64,000 bases of DNA from Plazaster borealis (lineage: Eukaryota; Echinodermata; Asteroidea; Forcipulatida; Labidiasteridae), in NCBI GenBank assembly GCA_021014325.1, contig JAJGQC010000660.1, forward strand, positions 1 through 64,000, written 5' to 3'. The position numbers were made by a program, and so were the translations under genes. Within the stretch, counting starts at the first letter, position 1. Every line of letters begins with the position of its first letter. The notes under the pieces were generated by a model that worked only from the letters and a program-made list of their open reading frames with translations, was not told the DNA's origin and ran no database searches. Positions 12,810 to 24,445 of this stretch are shown here, piece by piece.

Positions 12810-14050
12810 AAGAAAATGGGAAGATGATTTAGAACAATTAAAAAAATAGGATGGGATATTTTTTTTCTTCATTCACCCCCCAAAAACCCCTGTAAAAATT
12901 AAAGTCAACATACATGATGATCAAGCATTTCTGAATCTGAATTATAGTCAGCAAAGCATCCTAGTTGAAGCATTGAACAAGGAAGTAGATCTTTCCATGT
13001 TCACATTTCATGATCACTGCCCCAATACAATAGTAGTATTCGTGATTAACATGATCATCGATTTGTTGTGTTACTGTAAGTTTAATAATGGGAAGATGCC
13101 TAATAAAATATTAATAAATAATAATGCAAGCAGGAATAATCCTTCATGTTCATCCACTATATTTTACAATAAATAGCAGACTGCTAAACAGCTGAGAATG
13201 ACTAAATACCTGAAAAAGTCGAGCCTCTCCACCTGTTTTCTTCACCAGCTAAGCGTCCCCACGCCATTACATGTCAATGCACACAACGAATTGCCGAATT
13301 GCCAACGTGTGGCTAGGCTGGGCTTCTTATCTTGAAGACGCCGGTGTCAAGTTACATTACTCATTCACCGTCATGTCTGCATTTAGTGTGGTCGACCATG
13401 TACTGCCTGGTGGCTAAGCTAACGGAAATCTTTAACAAATGTGCAATTTTTCTGCAGAAAATGGACTTTCAAGAATTCTAAACGATCCTGTTTACGTACA
13501 AACTTACTATTTTGATGAAGAAAGATGCCAGAAAATGCCATATTCATGAACAAATTTACGATTAAAAAAAAAAGTTTAGCTCTCTTCTGCGATATACAGG
13601 ATCGTTATAAACATCCTCGTTCATGATATTTCAGATTCCATATCCCCTCAAATTGCGCTTTTAAAAACCGACAAATGCCTGAATTATTCACAAAAAACGT
13701 ATTTTTGGGTACAAAATTGTCCTATTTTGGAGCGACGGTCATATCGTCCAACAATCATATGTTTACAAAAATTAAACGACGAACGTAAACATCGAACAAG
13801 GCTTTGCTAATGCATATTCATTAAAATGACTATGGCTCCTCCTTCGCCCTCTTAAAACCGCCTCCTTATCGATGAGTCATCGCTTTGTTTTCTTAGAACT
13901 AAAATTACATATGCATGAGCAGTTAATTTCCACGTGATATGACGTTTTTTCGCGCGTGCGCGTTTGAGATATACCGCGGTGTGCATACGTGCCCCCCCCC
14001 CATTTTCGTCCAATATTGGACGAAAATATCAAGAAACACATTAAACCCGT
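12810..14050. other. no gene seen
   Basis: AT-rich to about 13200, then mixed composition. Short frames only. Confidence 0.35.
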
Positions 14051-14192
14051 TACAGACCCGTCAAGGCTGTCGGCCTGACGGCCTCCGCATGCGGAGCGTG
14101 GTACGAGTGCGGATGACCTGCGCACAGTGTGTGTACGGGCGTCGTGCAATGTGATACACATACGCACAGTGTACACGGGTGGGTCGTGTGTG

Positions 14193-14437
14193 CGACACCT
14201 AAATGTAGCCCGAGCCCTAAATGTCGCTTGACCTAAATGTAGCCCCAAACTTGTACCTAAATGTCGCCCGACCTAAATGTAGCCCCGAACCTGTACCTAA
14301 ATGTCGCCTGACCTAAATGTAGCCCCGAACTTGTACCTAAATGTCGCCCGACCTAAATGTTGCCCCGAACCTGTACCTAAATGTCGCCCCGACCTAAATG
14401 TAGCCCCAAACCTGTATCTAAATGTCGCCCGACCTAC
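14193..14437 (+). repeat. left minisatellite array (~40-bp unit)
   Basis: The unit alternates 'cctaaatgtcgcccga' with 'cctaaatgtagccccgaac' and 'ctgta'. About six diverged copies are present. The same array recurs in reverse complement at 15848-16119. Confidence 0.85.
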
Positions 14438-15847
14438 GTTGCGGTGCTGTGTACCCGGGATATGGCCACATTCCTGTACCCATTGCATTGTGCACTGAGC
14501 ACTGCGCCGTGGTTGATCCGGGATATGGCCATCATATTCCTGTACCCATTGCTTGTGCACAGTGTAGGGGGACTCCGCGTCTAAGAATATGCCCATGTAG
14601 CGGGTTCAACACGCTCAATAGGCCGTGTACAAAATAGCCACATCGGAAATCACCCATATCCTGGGACAACACGGCAATTTTATGGAGGGTGTTAGCAATA
14701 TTTTGGAAATATTACTAAATAGAGATGTGGATTGTTACTTTGGGGATGGGAATGAAAAGCGAAAAAATTGTTTTTTAAGGCTTTTCAGGTTCCTAACATT
14801 TTTGTTACGAACTTAAAAAAAACAAAACAAATTAACGGAAGTAAAGGTCACAGGGGGTCACTCTTTGTGTAAGATTTTAAAAATACTCCAGGGTCTTTCA
14901 CATGGTCCAAATATCTTGTGTGTAGCAATTATGGTTCTCCAGATATGATTGTTCTAAATATTAAACATTGATTTATTGTTATGACGTCATCGATGACGTA
15001 ATCATCCCGAAAACCTTTGCGGTTTCATCGACATACTAGGTACTTGGTTAGCTTAAAGTCCAAACCTTTTTTGGTTCACGAGATATGATTTTTGCACACA
15101 CAGTAAATGTAAATATAGCGGAACGGTGGTCAGCATCAATTCAAATCCGACAGAATAGAAATCATACCATGATCAAATGAATAATCTTTTTGTGTAAGTG
15201 AAAAAAAATTGTTTTGGCAAGTTTACGGATGAAACATATCAACATAATTGTAGACAAAATTACTATGCTAACCCCCCCCCTGAAAAAATAATAATAATTA
15301 AAACTGATTGCCTACATAACTCGTAAATCTTAATCATCAAGTAATAATTACATTTGTATTTACATACCATAGAGCAAGAACATAGACACACTAACTAACC
15401 ATCATTTCACTGGCGAATAAGGCAGTTTGTGAGCGAGCACACTACCACTGAAGGCTTTTGACACCAGAAGTCCTTCTCCGTCTAACATATACCGGAAAGA
15501 GTCCTGAAACCGCAGCATCCAGAGTGTTCAAAGTGGTTTGTTTTTGTGTTTTTTTTTTTTGGGGGGGGGGGGTAGGGGGTTCGGTAGCGGTGTCGAACAA
15601 TGTAAACAACGCAATCGGCTTGTCCTCAGTAAAAGTTTGAAGTAAATCTTACCTCCATGCTTAGACTGAACATCCATAGACTTCTTACGACGAATATCAA
15701 GTAATAGGTTCATGTTTGTGGCTAAGAACAAATAATTATAAGAACGCAAACTTTTACAGCCCGTTCCCCCACCCAAATTTGTTTTTTTAATAATAATACA
15801 ATAAAAAAAAATAAAAAATCACGCTTTTACTTTAGGTACAACTTTGC

Positions 15848-16119
15848 GTCTACATTGGTCGGGGCGACATTTAGGTACATGTTTGGGGCTACATTTAGGT
15901 CGGGGCTACATTTAGGTCGGGGCGACATTTAGATACAGGTTTGGGGCTACATTTAGGTCGGGCGACATGTAGGTACATGTTTAGGGCTACATTTAGGTCG
16001 GGGCGACATTTAGGTACAGGTTTGGGGCTACATTTAGGTCGGGGCGACATTTAGGTACAGGTATGGGGCTACATTTAGGTCAGGCGACATTTAGGGCTCG
16101 GGCTACATTTAGGTGCCGC
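15848..16119 (-). repeat. right minisatellite array, inverted
   Basis: Repeated 'ggggcgacatttaggtac' and 'ggggctacatttaggtc' units, the reverse complement of the left array. About seven units, some missing a half-unit. Confidence 0.85.
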
Positions 16120-16220
16120 ACAGTCGTGCGATGTGATACACACCTTACGCACAGCGTATACGGGTGGGTATACGGCGTCTTTTTTGGAGTGAAATGCGAC
16201 TGCCTTGATCAAGGCTAATA

Positions 16221-17410
16221 ATGTAGGGGTGGGCAGTCTGGCCATCTAATGATTATGTTCAAACAATCATTATTTGGTTACCAACAAACGTTTTATTTGT
16301 TTAGTTTGACAACCAATAGGTATATAATGATTGTGGAATTATGAAAGGCTATCCATTTTATTAAAGGCTATTAAGAACAGTGCTATGCAATCACATGATT
16401 TGTTTATATGGTTGACTATAAGTTAAAAAAAAAAAAAAAAAATGCAACAAAACTTGAGCTCCTTCCTCAGCAAGCTGTATGAATTAACTGATAGCTCTAT
16501 GGTGTGAGCATGACATGCATGTATGCGGCTGCTTCCAGGCTGGAGGGCGGCCAGGTTTGTGTGTGGCTTTTTTCCAAACCTCGGTTCAGGCCTCCGTCTC
16601 AGGATCAGGTTTTCGTCTGATTTTGAAAACACTGTACAAAATGTACACTGCACTAAAATTGATGACAGTGTCCAAGCAAGAGCCGGAGCCCAAGCCGAGG
16701 TTTGTGAACAGACCCAAGCAGGTTTGCGGGTGGCCAGGTTTGTCGCAAGGTTTCGTGCCGCACGGAAGTGACACTAACACTAACACCCTCACACAATAAA
16801 TTACATGTGCTTACAAAAAGGTGTATACGGGAAAAGGATAGAAACAAAGGAACGACCAAAGCTGCCCCTTGAATTGTTCCCTTTCAGGTACCTTGTGATT
16901 TTGCTAAACCGGTCATTGACCGTGTTTGTTTGGTAAAGCAACAGTTTGAGCTGTGTTAAAAGTCAATCAGTTAACTTGTTGATCTTCTTGGAGGTCGTCT
17001 GAGAATAACACCAGGCAACTCGGTGCCCTATACAAACGAGTATTCTCCTGAAGTGTTCCGCGACATAGGAACTCATTTGCAGGCAGTTTATGTTACTCAG
17101 ACAGGTGCTATACTGGCAATGTTTTTTTTTAATGTTACTATCTAAATAGTTAAAACAGATCTAAAACCAACAATTTCAAACCATCAATTATGTTTGGTTT
17201 GTTCACAGGGGACACAAACAAAAGATTAATGTTTGAAATTATATTTAGCCATCTAAAAAACTTATGTAATATATGAGCACAATATATACATATATGAACA
17301 GCGCCCTCCAGAGGCTATATGTATTTTAACGTGACGTCATTTTAAAAACCTATAGCAAACCAATAATTTCACCAAGTTTTATCATTATACAGCAAAGCAT
17401 AGTGGTATAA
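16221..17410. other. intergenic; internally repetitive 16.5-16.8 kb
   Basis: At about 16550-16760 'tggccaggtttgt' occurs twice directly, and 'ccaaacctcgg' faces 'ccgaggtttg' in inverted orientation. No gene is recognised. A frame at about 16965-17110 (+) reads smoothly but matches nothing I know. Confidence 0.35.
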
Positions 17411-18385
17411 TTGCTAATTGTACAACCATATCCTTACCCAAGTGCTAAGGATTTATGTAGTAAGCTGATTCTGACTAGGCTTAAAAAGTGGGCATTTACC
17501 ACCACTAAGCTACCACCCTGGGATTGCTATCACATCAATTTATCATCCTTAGACATAGACCTTTCAAAAAATGTATTTAGATTTTGCCACCTCAGGTGGT
17601 ACCAATTAGTCAAATTTTGGCCTCTGGCCCATGGACTAGTTGGCAAGAACACTTAGACAGTACCTATGCGTTGTACAGTAGACTAACTGAGGCTAAACTT
17701 ACAGTTAATCTGTCAAAGAGTCATGGTCATGTAATTGGTCAGGGGGAAGTTTCACCAGTGAGTGCAAAAATCGATTCGATAGCAAATTTCCCTCAACCAA
17801 AACCAAGAAAGAACTGATGCGATTTTTGGACATGGCGGGTTACTACCCCAAGTTTTTGTCGAAATGTTTCCGACGTGGTTGCCCCGCTCACCAATCTGCT
17901 TTAAAAGCGCTAAATTCGCTGGGACTGAGGAATGTACTCAGTGTTTTGATAGAGTAAAAGCCGTGCTTACAAGCGCACCAGTTCTCGCTGCTCCTGACTT
18001 CACTAGACCGTTTAAACTTGCGACTGATGCTAGTGATGTAGGAGTGGGATCAGTGTTGTTGCAAGAAGATGACCAAAATGTGGATCACCCTGTGTGTTTT
18101 TTTTTCGAAGAAACTTAACCGTCACTAACAGAATTATTCCACAGTCGAAACAGAGGCATTGGCTCTACTTCTTGTATTACAACACTTTGAGGTTTATCTT
18201 GAAGCAGCAGCACGACCTATTGTAGTGTACACAGATCATAACCAACTTGTGTTTGTGCAGAAAATGAAAAACACAAATCAGAGGTTGTTAAGATGGAGTA
18301 TTGCGCTCCAAGAATTTGATGTTGACATTCGCCATATCAAGGGCAAAGACAACTTAATTGCCGATGCATTGTCAAGGTGTGTTTA
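17411..18385 (+). pseudogene. truncated Ty3/Gypsy-type pol: reverse transcriptase end plus RNase H
   Basis: A broken plus-strand pol remnant. The distal RT part (about 17608-17814) has WQEHLD, AKLTVNLSKS and GQGEV, followed in another frame by a RFLDMAGYYPKF-like connection segment. RNase H follows from about 17950 to 18385: APVLAAPDF, TDASDVGVGSVLLQED, then ALALLLVLQHFEVYLEA, VVYTDHNQL and finally NLIADALSR before a stop. The frame changes at least twice and the YxDD-containing part of the RT is not visible, so the copy is dead. No integrase or chromodomain follows the RNase H; the stop is about 300 bp before the polypurine tract. In ordinary Ty3/Gypsy elements integrase lies there. Its absence fits the Gmr1-like deuterostome lineage, where integrase precedes RT, or else a deletion. 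Confidence 0.85.
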
Positions 18386-18688
18386 AATCAATGTGTGCTT
18401 CTCGATAGGACTCAAGTTTGATTTAATCAAATACTTGTTGTAATTTTCCTGTTGTTTGAATATTTTAAGAACAATAGTACAGCAGAACATATTTTGATTG
18501 TGTAGCATGATGAGTTATTCAATTTTGCCAGGGATTCAGTCATGTATAGTGACTTAACTTATATTTATATTATTGATTGAGATTTAATCTAGTAATGTTC
18601 ACTTTGTGATAATTAAGGATTTTCTCAAGCGCCACGTCTTGTTAAAAATTAGGTTTTGTGCAAGTTTTTCCCCTTGATCAAAACTTTT

Positions 18689-18699
18689 AAAGGGGGAAG
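18689..18699 (+). other. polypurine tract of the LTR element
   Basis: 'aaagggggaag' sits immediately before 'tgtcatatgg', the expected layout for plus-strand priming at the edge of a 3' LTR. Confidence 0.7.
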
Positions 18700-19449
18700 T
18701 GTCATATGGTCACAGTTTGTACCTTTAAACCTGTAGCCAGCGTGTGTGTTTGCTGAGCCGTATCTTTCTTTCTTCACTTTCTCCACCTGTGTGCTTTGTT
18801 AATGGCGCACTTATTTCCTTTCAAGACGTGGTCATGCTTGAAAAATTATGCGGTATAAAATGTAACGCATGCATGCCATAGCCGCACCCTCTTTCGATTC
18901 TGGGAAGCTCGGGACGGGATGCTGACCGGTGCAAACCTCGGGGATGTGATGTTCACTGCTTCTACCGTGGGGACTGAAAGCGATACTAACTGGACGGGAG
19001 TTCTGTGGGCGTGGTACTGAGGGTCTTGGACTACCTTTAGCTGTGATGTGCTACCGTACTACCGAAGGCTACCTACCGGTGGTGAGCGCCGGACTCCCCG
19101 TTCCCGAGCACTCCTGGGTCGATTGAGCACGATTGGTATTTCTTTAAGTTTTCTTATTTCATTGATATTCGGCCGAATTCCTACTTTATTATACCGATTC
19201 AGTTCAGTTACGAACTAAGCTTTGATTTATGCTATATCTAACTTCATTTTGTCATCACCCTTTGTAAGCTTTGATTTTGTAAATAAGTCACTTAATTAAT
19301 TGTTATAGTACACAGAATGTTTCAACCGTTGCTATTGTCAGTTGCTGGTTTTCCCTTTCTTTAATTGTTTTGGTAATTCCATTGTTTTATTAGTCTGCCG
19401 TGCGTACCGACTGATTGGGTTTAACCTTGTGAGTTGGTCGTACGTAACA
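18700..19449 (+). repeat. 3' LTR of the Ty3/Gypsy-type element (right end approximate)
   Basis: Begins TGTCATATGG directly after the polypurine tract. A TATA box ('cggtataaaatg', about 18851-18862) suits an LTR promoter on the plus strand. I place the end at '..cgtaaca' (19449) because it gives a TG...CA boundary and about 750 bp. No matching 5' LTR was found upstream, so the right end is not verified and the element is 5'-truncated. Confidence 0.6.
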
Positions 19450-19569
19450 AATCCTATCAGTCTTTGTCTATCAAACGTATCGAGAACTGGCGAGGAGTTC
19501 GGATGGAGGGTAGGGGATGGATGATATAAATGGGATAATAATAAACAGCTATCGTGCCAAAGCCAAAAT

Positions 19570-19927
19570 CAGCGCCGTAACTAGGGTAGCATTTTAAGGG
19601 GCACAAGGGGGTTGCACCATTTTTTGTCTAGGGAGCTCTTTTGACCAAGTTTTCGTTTGCCCTTTTCTATAAACAAACCCCAAATTTTCAGCGCCCTTTT
19701 TTTATGTACCTTACTATTTTGTACAAAATAATCTGGCTTTGGTGTAAATACAAATACATTGTCAGATAGTAAATGAAAAATGGTTTTAAAAACATTGAAA
19801 CTATCACATTAAAACTCTGGAAATTTCCAATCCCAAAAGATCAGATTTCAAGTGGGAGAGAACCCGGGGGCACGGACATTAATTGGGGAGGGGCGTGCCC
19901 CGTGCCCATCCCCTTAGGTACGCCACT
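19570..19927. mobile_element. small DNA element with CAGYGSCGTA ends
   Basis: Left end 'cagcgccgtaactaggg'. The reverse complement of the right end is 'cagtggcgtacctaagggg'. These imperfect inverted repeats of about 17 bp flank ~360 bp of non-coding sequence. Confidence 0.5.
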
Positions 19928-20548
19928 GGCCACAATCCATGTTAAAAGGGCCAAATAACCCAACGCTCGTCGTTGTGCTAAAACTTCTACCGGTAACACT
20001 AAATAATAAACAAAATAAATGCATACTTTGATCAAATGAGAACAATTAATTTTTAGAACACCCATTCCGTTCAATAAGCAAGTTTAATTCACCGACCTGT
20101 GCATTGTGTTGTGCATTGCAAACCATTCACGCCAACAGTTTCACAATCTGAAACACAAACAGACAAATTATTCAATGATTTTCTAGAACTGTCCAATACC
20201 TCCCTTGTCTCATACTTTGAAGTTCAACACATCCGTGAGTTCTTTAAAATGTCAGAAAATGCGAATCTCGCATAACGAATGGATGTAGCTTGGCTGAATT
20301 CCCCAAACTATTATAATGATTTAACCCTTTGACTAAAAAGCATTATGCAGGGAAATTCCCCCCTCCCCTGAGAATAAACAAAGTTGATGAAGCATACCCC
20401 GTGCGTAATTTTTAAATCAATTTATCTCACAATGTTGTATGGAGCTTTCAGAACCATCCACGTCAAAAACAGAACACGGATCTACACTGGTGTTGATGGC
20501 GTCACACAGTAATTATCTACAATATGCAAACGAATGGTTTTGTTTTAC
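19928..20548. other. no gene seen
   Basis: Downstream (minus-strand sense) of the last recognised Tie-like EGF exon. The next exons of that gene would be expected here, but no FN3, transmembrane or catalytic exon is visible from here down to 3.4 kb. Confidence 0.4.
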
Positions 20549-20709
20549 CTTCGTTACAGTTAAGTCCCTTGTATCCAGCGGCACAGCTGCAGCCGTATGG
20601 ATCTGGTAAACAGAACAGCATTTCTTTGCAGGTAGAACCTCGTGAAGGCAGTCCAACAGAATCACAGCGTATAGGCTTCCGTTTTGGCCAAAGCGGTTAG
20701 GTCAAAGCA
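20549..20709 (-). CDS. Tie-like EGF exon 2 (frame broken at 5' side)
   Basis: In frame to the donor (AACGAAG|GTAAAA): [24 protein letters not shown], then [10 protein letters not shown], a cysteine-rich EGF module with the [12 protein letters not shown] signature I associate with Tie. The upstream part (NRFGQ) is in a different frame, so one base has been lost or gained near 20684-20690, and the split codon from the previous exon does not fit the acceptor at 20710. Confidence 0.65.
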
Positions 20710-21162
20710 CTGTGCGAAAAACATAATGACAATACAATGACAAACTTTTCAACCGGCTTAGCCTAAAATTGGTGATGAACGTGGAGCAGTTGTATAGAGA
20801 CGAAAAAATGAGGTTTTTTTATAGTGTACTTCTTCCCTATTCGTTGATGAGTGACAGTGTTTCCCTTGCTTGATGAACTGAGCGAGGTGAACATTACAAT
20901 TGAAGCAAAATGTACGCACTCTGCGAACTGACACGAATGACCCATCTACATATCCAATTTGTGAGTTCTAAATACATGAAGGCCAAGCGAAAGTTCATAA
21001 ATGACACAAAGTTAACATTGTTCTTTATTTCATAATTATGGCAAATAGTTACAGCAATAGGTAGAACAAATTAGCGAGGCAGTTGAAAGTACCAAGCTGG
21101 GCCTTCTCACGTTTGGATGGGAAGTTTCGAAGGGGTTTAGTGAATTACAGGTAACTACTCAC

Positions 21163-21300
21163 ATATCTCACAGAAGGTGCCGCTGAAACCTGGGCCACAA
21201 ATACATACACCACTGACGTCATCACAAACTCCGCCGTTAATACAGATGGAGCATTCTTTATTGCATTTAGTTCCTATACCCCACTTGTTCTTTAGGCATC
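21163..21300 (-). CDS. Tie-like EGF exon 1
   Basis: Reads GCLKNKWGIGTKC, ECSICINGGVCDD, then CICGPGFSGTFCEI: six or more cysteines in EGF spacing with the NGG turn. Acceptor cttttcatag, donor GTGAGT. Its split glycine codon joins exactly to the Ig exon (VR|G). The open frame is intact. Confidence 0.75.
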
Positions 21301-21644
21301 CTATGAAAAGAGGGAAGCCATTTTATAATGGCAGAAAAAAGCACGATAACAAGTTGACATTATTCCAACATAAATGCACATTGACAAAAAGTTTGATCAA
21401 ATTAAACCCATTCCTTAAACCAGGGAATGCCCACAAATGAGTTGGTTGACTGATATTATATAAGCGACAAGTGCATGTGTGCCTTCATGAATATAGAAAG
21501 ATGGAAAAGTAGTACGAATGTATCAACGTAGACATTTCAAAGTAATCTTTTTGCCAAGCAATAGTTTCAAATCTTCCTCTGTAACTTGTCGAACTGACGT
21601 TGATGTTTGACTTATTGCCAAAATAACATATGGTTAATTCTCAC

Positions 21645-21893
21645 CTCTGACTTTAAGCATCATGATCGCCTGTCCTCCATATGCACGGTGATGCTTGAAA
21701 TGACACTCGTACACACCACCATGGTTTGGTTTTGCATTGTCGATAGTATAAGTCAAGCCACCACTTGTCGTTAATGATTTAGCGTCTTTCCTCCAGCGGG
21801 TATCATTGGATTGACCCGTTGAACTGCCAACCTCCATAGTCACAGAGTCTCCTTTGTTAATCGTTCTACTCAAGATCGTCGGCTGAAGGACAG
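21645..21893 (-). CDS. Tie-like Ig exon
   Basis: About 83 residues: QPTILSRTINKGDSVTMEVG, then TRWRKDAKSL (core tryptophan), YTIDNAKPNHGGVYECHF (the DxGxYxC-like F strand, cysteine present) and GQAIMMLKVR (G strand). This is a V/I-type Ig fold. The B-strand cysteine is absent, as in some Tie-like invertebrate domains. Splice sites are tctacag / GTGAGA. Confidence 0.75.
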
Positions 21894-21993
21894 CTGTAGA
21901 GAAACATTATCCAACGGTGATATTCATTTTGATTTAACGAACTTTGGGCAAAGGATTGCTTGCCCTTGCAAACGATAGTTTACCCTACCCCAG

Positions 21994-22535
21994 GTAGGGG
22001 TAAAAAGGAAAAGAAAACCGAACTCTTCACCATTTACCGTTTTAAAATGAAAAACCCCAAAACCCTCATATTGTTTTACTATTTTTAACTCCATTATAAT
22101 GAAGAGGAAAGTAAACCTTTCTTACCTTTTTATTGTTTTTGACTCCTTATTAAGAAAAAGACAAAGAAGAAACGAAACCTTCACCTCTCACCGTTTCTGA
22201 ATTTGTATTAAGAAAAAGGGAGAAGGTATCCACTACCGTATTCCTGTTTTGTGCGTAAGCCGAAAAGCCGATTTGTTTTCTTTCTTTTGAGTAATCAGCT
22301 TTAAATATAGAAATGAAAGCAGCACACCTGTATTTGTTTCTCCTTATTCAACTGAGACAAGTGACAGAACATTGTATATATTTCTTTGCTTTTCTGTCAT
22401 AACAGAAACACGAACAACTAAAACCTATCACCAAACTTTTGCCAACAACAGGAAAAGGAAAACGAAACCCTTTACCAGTTTAAGCCCAGCGATACCCGAG
22501 TGCAGCCGAGTTCGTTCGAAATTTCGTGCAGTTGA
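21994..22535 (+). repeat. left terminal inverted repeat
   Basis: Matches the reverse complement of 36757-37293 almost base for base from 'taaaaaggaaaa' to 'gcagccgagttc'. A few small indels separate them, chiefly an A-run extended in the right copy. The outer ~400-bp minisatellite of the right copy is missing here; similarity starts abruptly after 'caggtagggg'. Confidence 0.9.
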
Positions 22536-22779
22536 AACATTTACCCTATGCGCCATTGTTTTGCCTTTTGTAAAGATTTTTGCGGGTTGTGATTGTCAGG
22601 TGAATACACAATGCTTTGTTTTGGTTTCTTAGACGTTTGCAACAGCAATATTGTAACTTTTATTTCATCATGAGATGAGACGGTGTATAATTTAAACTAC
22701 AAACTTTCCCATAATGCATTGCAACGCATAACACATCCGGTGTATTGCAGTTAGGGGTCACGGGTCACGGGTCACGTAC

Positions 22780-22826
22780 GTTGTTGACACTGACACTAGT
22801 CAACTAGTGTCGGTGACAGTGTTGAT
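22780..22826. repeat. imperfect hairpin next to the integrase start
   Basis: 'cactgacactagt' faces 'actagtgtcggtgacagtg' around a 2-base centre, just upstream of the integrase ATG at 22840. Three tandem 'gggtcac' heptamers precede it (about 22754-22774). These could be transposase or promoter sites, or simply chance repeats. Confidence 0.45.
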
Positions 22827-22839
22827 ATAATTATGAGTG

Positions 22840-23054
22840 ATGGAGTTGGATGAGATTGTACGACTGAAAGAGAACGGGTTAACCAACAATTAAGTTGCAG
22901 AATCCTTGAAAAAGTACCATAGAACAAATGGAGAGGGTACGCGTGGTCTTTCAGAGAGGTCTGTACGCAGATTCTGTCTGCATCACAGGATAGGAGGCCA
23001 CCACCAGTCACTGATCAGGATCTGCGTGCAGCTGTTGATAGTGCTGTAGAACAG
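22840..23054 (+). pseudogene. integrase exon 1, stop and frameshift
   Basis: The ATG at 22840 opens MELDEIVRLKENGL. A TAA interrupts at 22891-22893. The frame later shifts between RFCLHHR and PPPVTDQDL. Donor GTACGT follows VEQ. Confidence 0.75.
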
Positions 23055-23885
23055 GTACGTAGGCCCTCGGTACTTGGTCAGTTGGCACTTGATATAATCA
23101 CGGTATAATAATCCCTTTAACAGCCCAATTTGGGCTAAACTGGGATGTGGTGCGAAAGTGACGTCAACAGCCAGGTGGATAAGGTGCCAAAAGTAAAAGT
23201 AAAAGATTAAAGCCAAAGCCTGGCAGAGTATTACTTAAGTAGGCCCTATGTCATGTGTAGGCCCAGCCTATAGTATATTATGTAATAATCGTTACCTATG
23301 TTACCGAAGCTGACACCGTCTGTGTGAGTGACGTTTTATGGCCTAAGTATGTGAGAGCAAAGAGAAACGGTTAAAGTAAAAAGATAGGCCTCTACTTCAA
23401 TTCTACAGGCTATTACAGTCAGTAGTCCTGTCTGCCCATTTATAGGCCTACTTACTTGTACTTGCGTAGGTATGTTAGGCGTTAACCATTACCATGGTTA
23501 GCATGGGGATGGTTAAGGACTGTAACGATAGTCACGACTCATAATAGGCCCCTATCGTTACTATAAATAACAGTAATGTTAGTAATATTGGTACTACTGA
23601 CTAGGACAGGTAGGCCTACTTGCGAATTTAGTCGTGGTCCGTCATAGACATGATCAATTGGACTTTTTGGAGGTGACGTTAGAAACCTAAGGCCAACTGT
23701 CATAGTTTATTTAGATTAATATAGCCTAATGTTAATACGAGACAATAGTGCATAATGCAGGAGCCTCTATGTGCATTAAACACAGAAAATTAAGCAATGT
23801 AAAACTAATGTTAAAACAAGTGGGTTCAAACAAACACTTTCACAAATCACGGCCTGCATCAATCTATGGGCATGAAGTTACGTAC

Positions 23886-24057
23886 CATCTTGTTCACAGG
23901 GCAGATTTGTTTATTTTGAACACGCATTGCTGTGTGTGACCCGCTGTTCGAACTTCATGCACCCCTTCAGACGGCTGCGTGCGTCATGAGGTCCGAATGC
24001 CAAGTCGCAGACAGCATGCGTGTTTGAAATAAACAAATCTGCCCTGTGAACAAGATG
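23886..24057. mobile_element. foldback element in integrase intron 1
   Basis: Arms of about 47 bp, from 'catcttgttcacagggcag' to 'cgcattgctgt' on the left and the reverse complement on the right, differ at only about three positions around a ~75-bp loop. Non-coding. Confidence 0.75.
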
Positions 24058-24317
24058 GCGCATGAGACTTTGAAGGTGTTTATTAGACAACTTCTTCTTA
24101 GAACTACTTCTAGCATTTCGGTACTTGGCATTGTCCTTCAGTCAGGATGTAAACGGAATGAGTAACAATGACTGGATGAGACACCACACACACAGCAATA
24201 CTTTAATTGATATCATGATCTTATTTTATTGGAAAATACAAGTGGGGAAGAGGTAGGGATGTTTTCCATAGCACCTTATTTAAATGTTTCTAAATCCATG
24301 TACTTTTATTTATTCAG

Positions 24318-24445
24318 AACGGCCCTCATATGGACGGAAAATGATGACAGGGTTCCTAGCTACACAAGGTATGAAGGTAGCTGAGGCACGTGTAGGCAAG
24401 GTTTTAAGAGAAACTCATCTACCCTACCATCATGCTAGACTACAA
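24318..24445 (+). CDS. integrase exon 2
   Basis: PSYGRKMMTGFLATQG then VAEARVGKVLRETHLPYHHARLQ-type sequence, between acceptor ttattcag and donor GTAAGA. It is the conserved region before the integrase core. Codon phase with exon 1 does not fit cleanly. Confidence 0.7.

Larger units (their letters stand above)
14050..16220. mobile_element. putative foldback element with minisatellite arms
   Basis: Two arrays of the same ~40-bp unit face each other, at 14193-14437 and 15848-16119. Their outermost units match in inverted orientation ('cacctaaatgtagcccgagc' on the left, its reverse complement on the right). The two sides are also flanked by a directly repeated segment: 'cgtgcaatgtgatacaca' at about 14142 and 'cgtgcgatgtgatacaca' at about 16125, each followed by a 'tacgcacag.gta.acgggtgggt' segment. 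The right flank ends in the 'gccttgatcaaggct' end seen in the 1501 element. The 1.4 kb core has no gene I recognise. It resembles a foldback transposon or an inverted duplication of a satellite. Confidence 0.5.

Noticed and set aside
14297..14637. Overlapping frames through the 40-bp minisatellite with repetitive protein (PKCxP, LYLNVA)
   Set aside because: Open frames are expected in a tandem repeat with a stop-free unit, and there is no other coding evidence.
16965..17115. Smooth plus-strand frame (about LLGGRLRITPGNSVPY..., QAVYVTQTG)
   Set aside because: I recognise no family. It may be a fragment of the nearby retroelement, but nothing links them.
22796..23216. Minus-strand frames over integrase exon 1
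   Set aside because: Antisense shadows; the plus-strand reading has the integrase family motifs.
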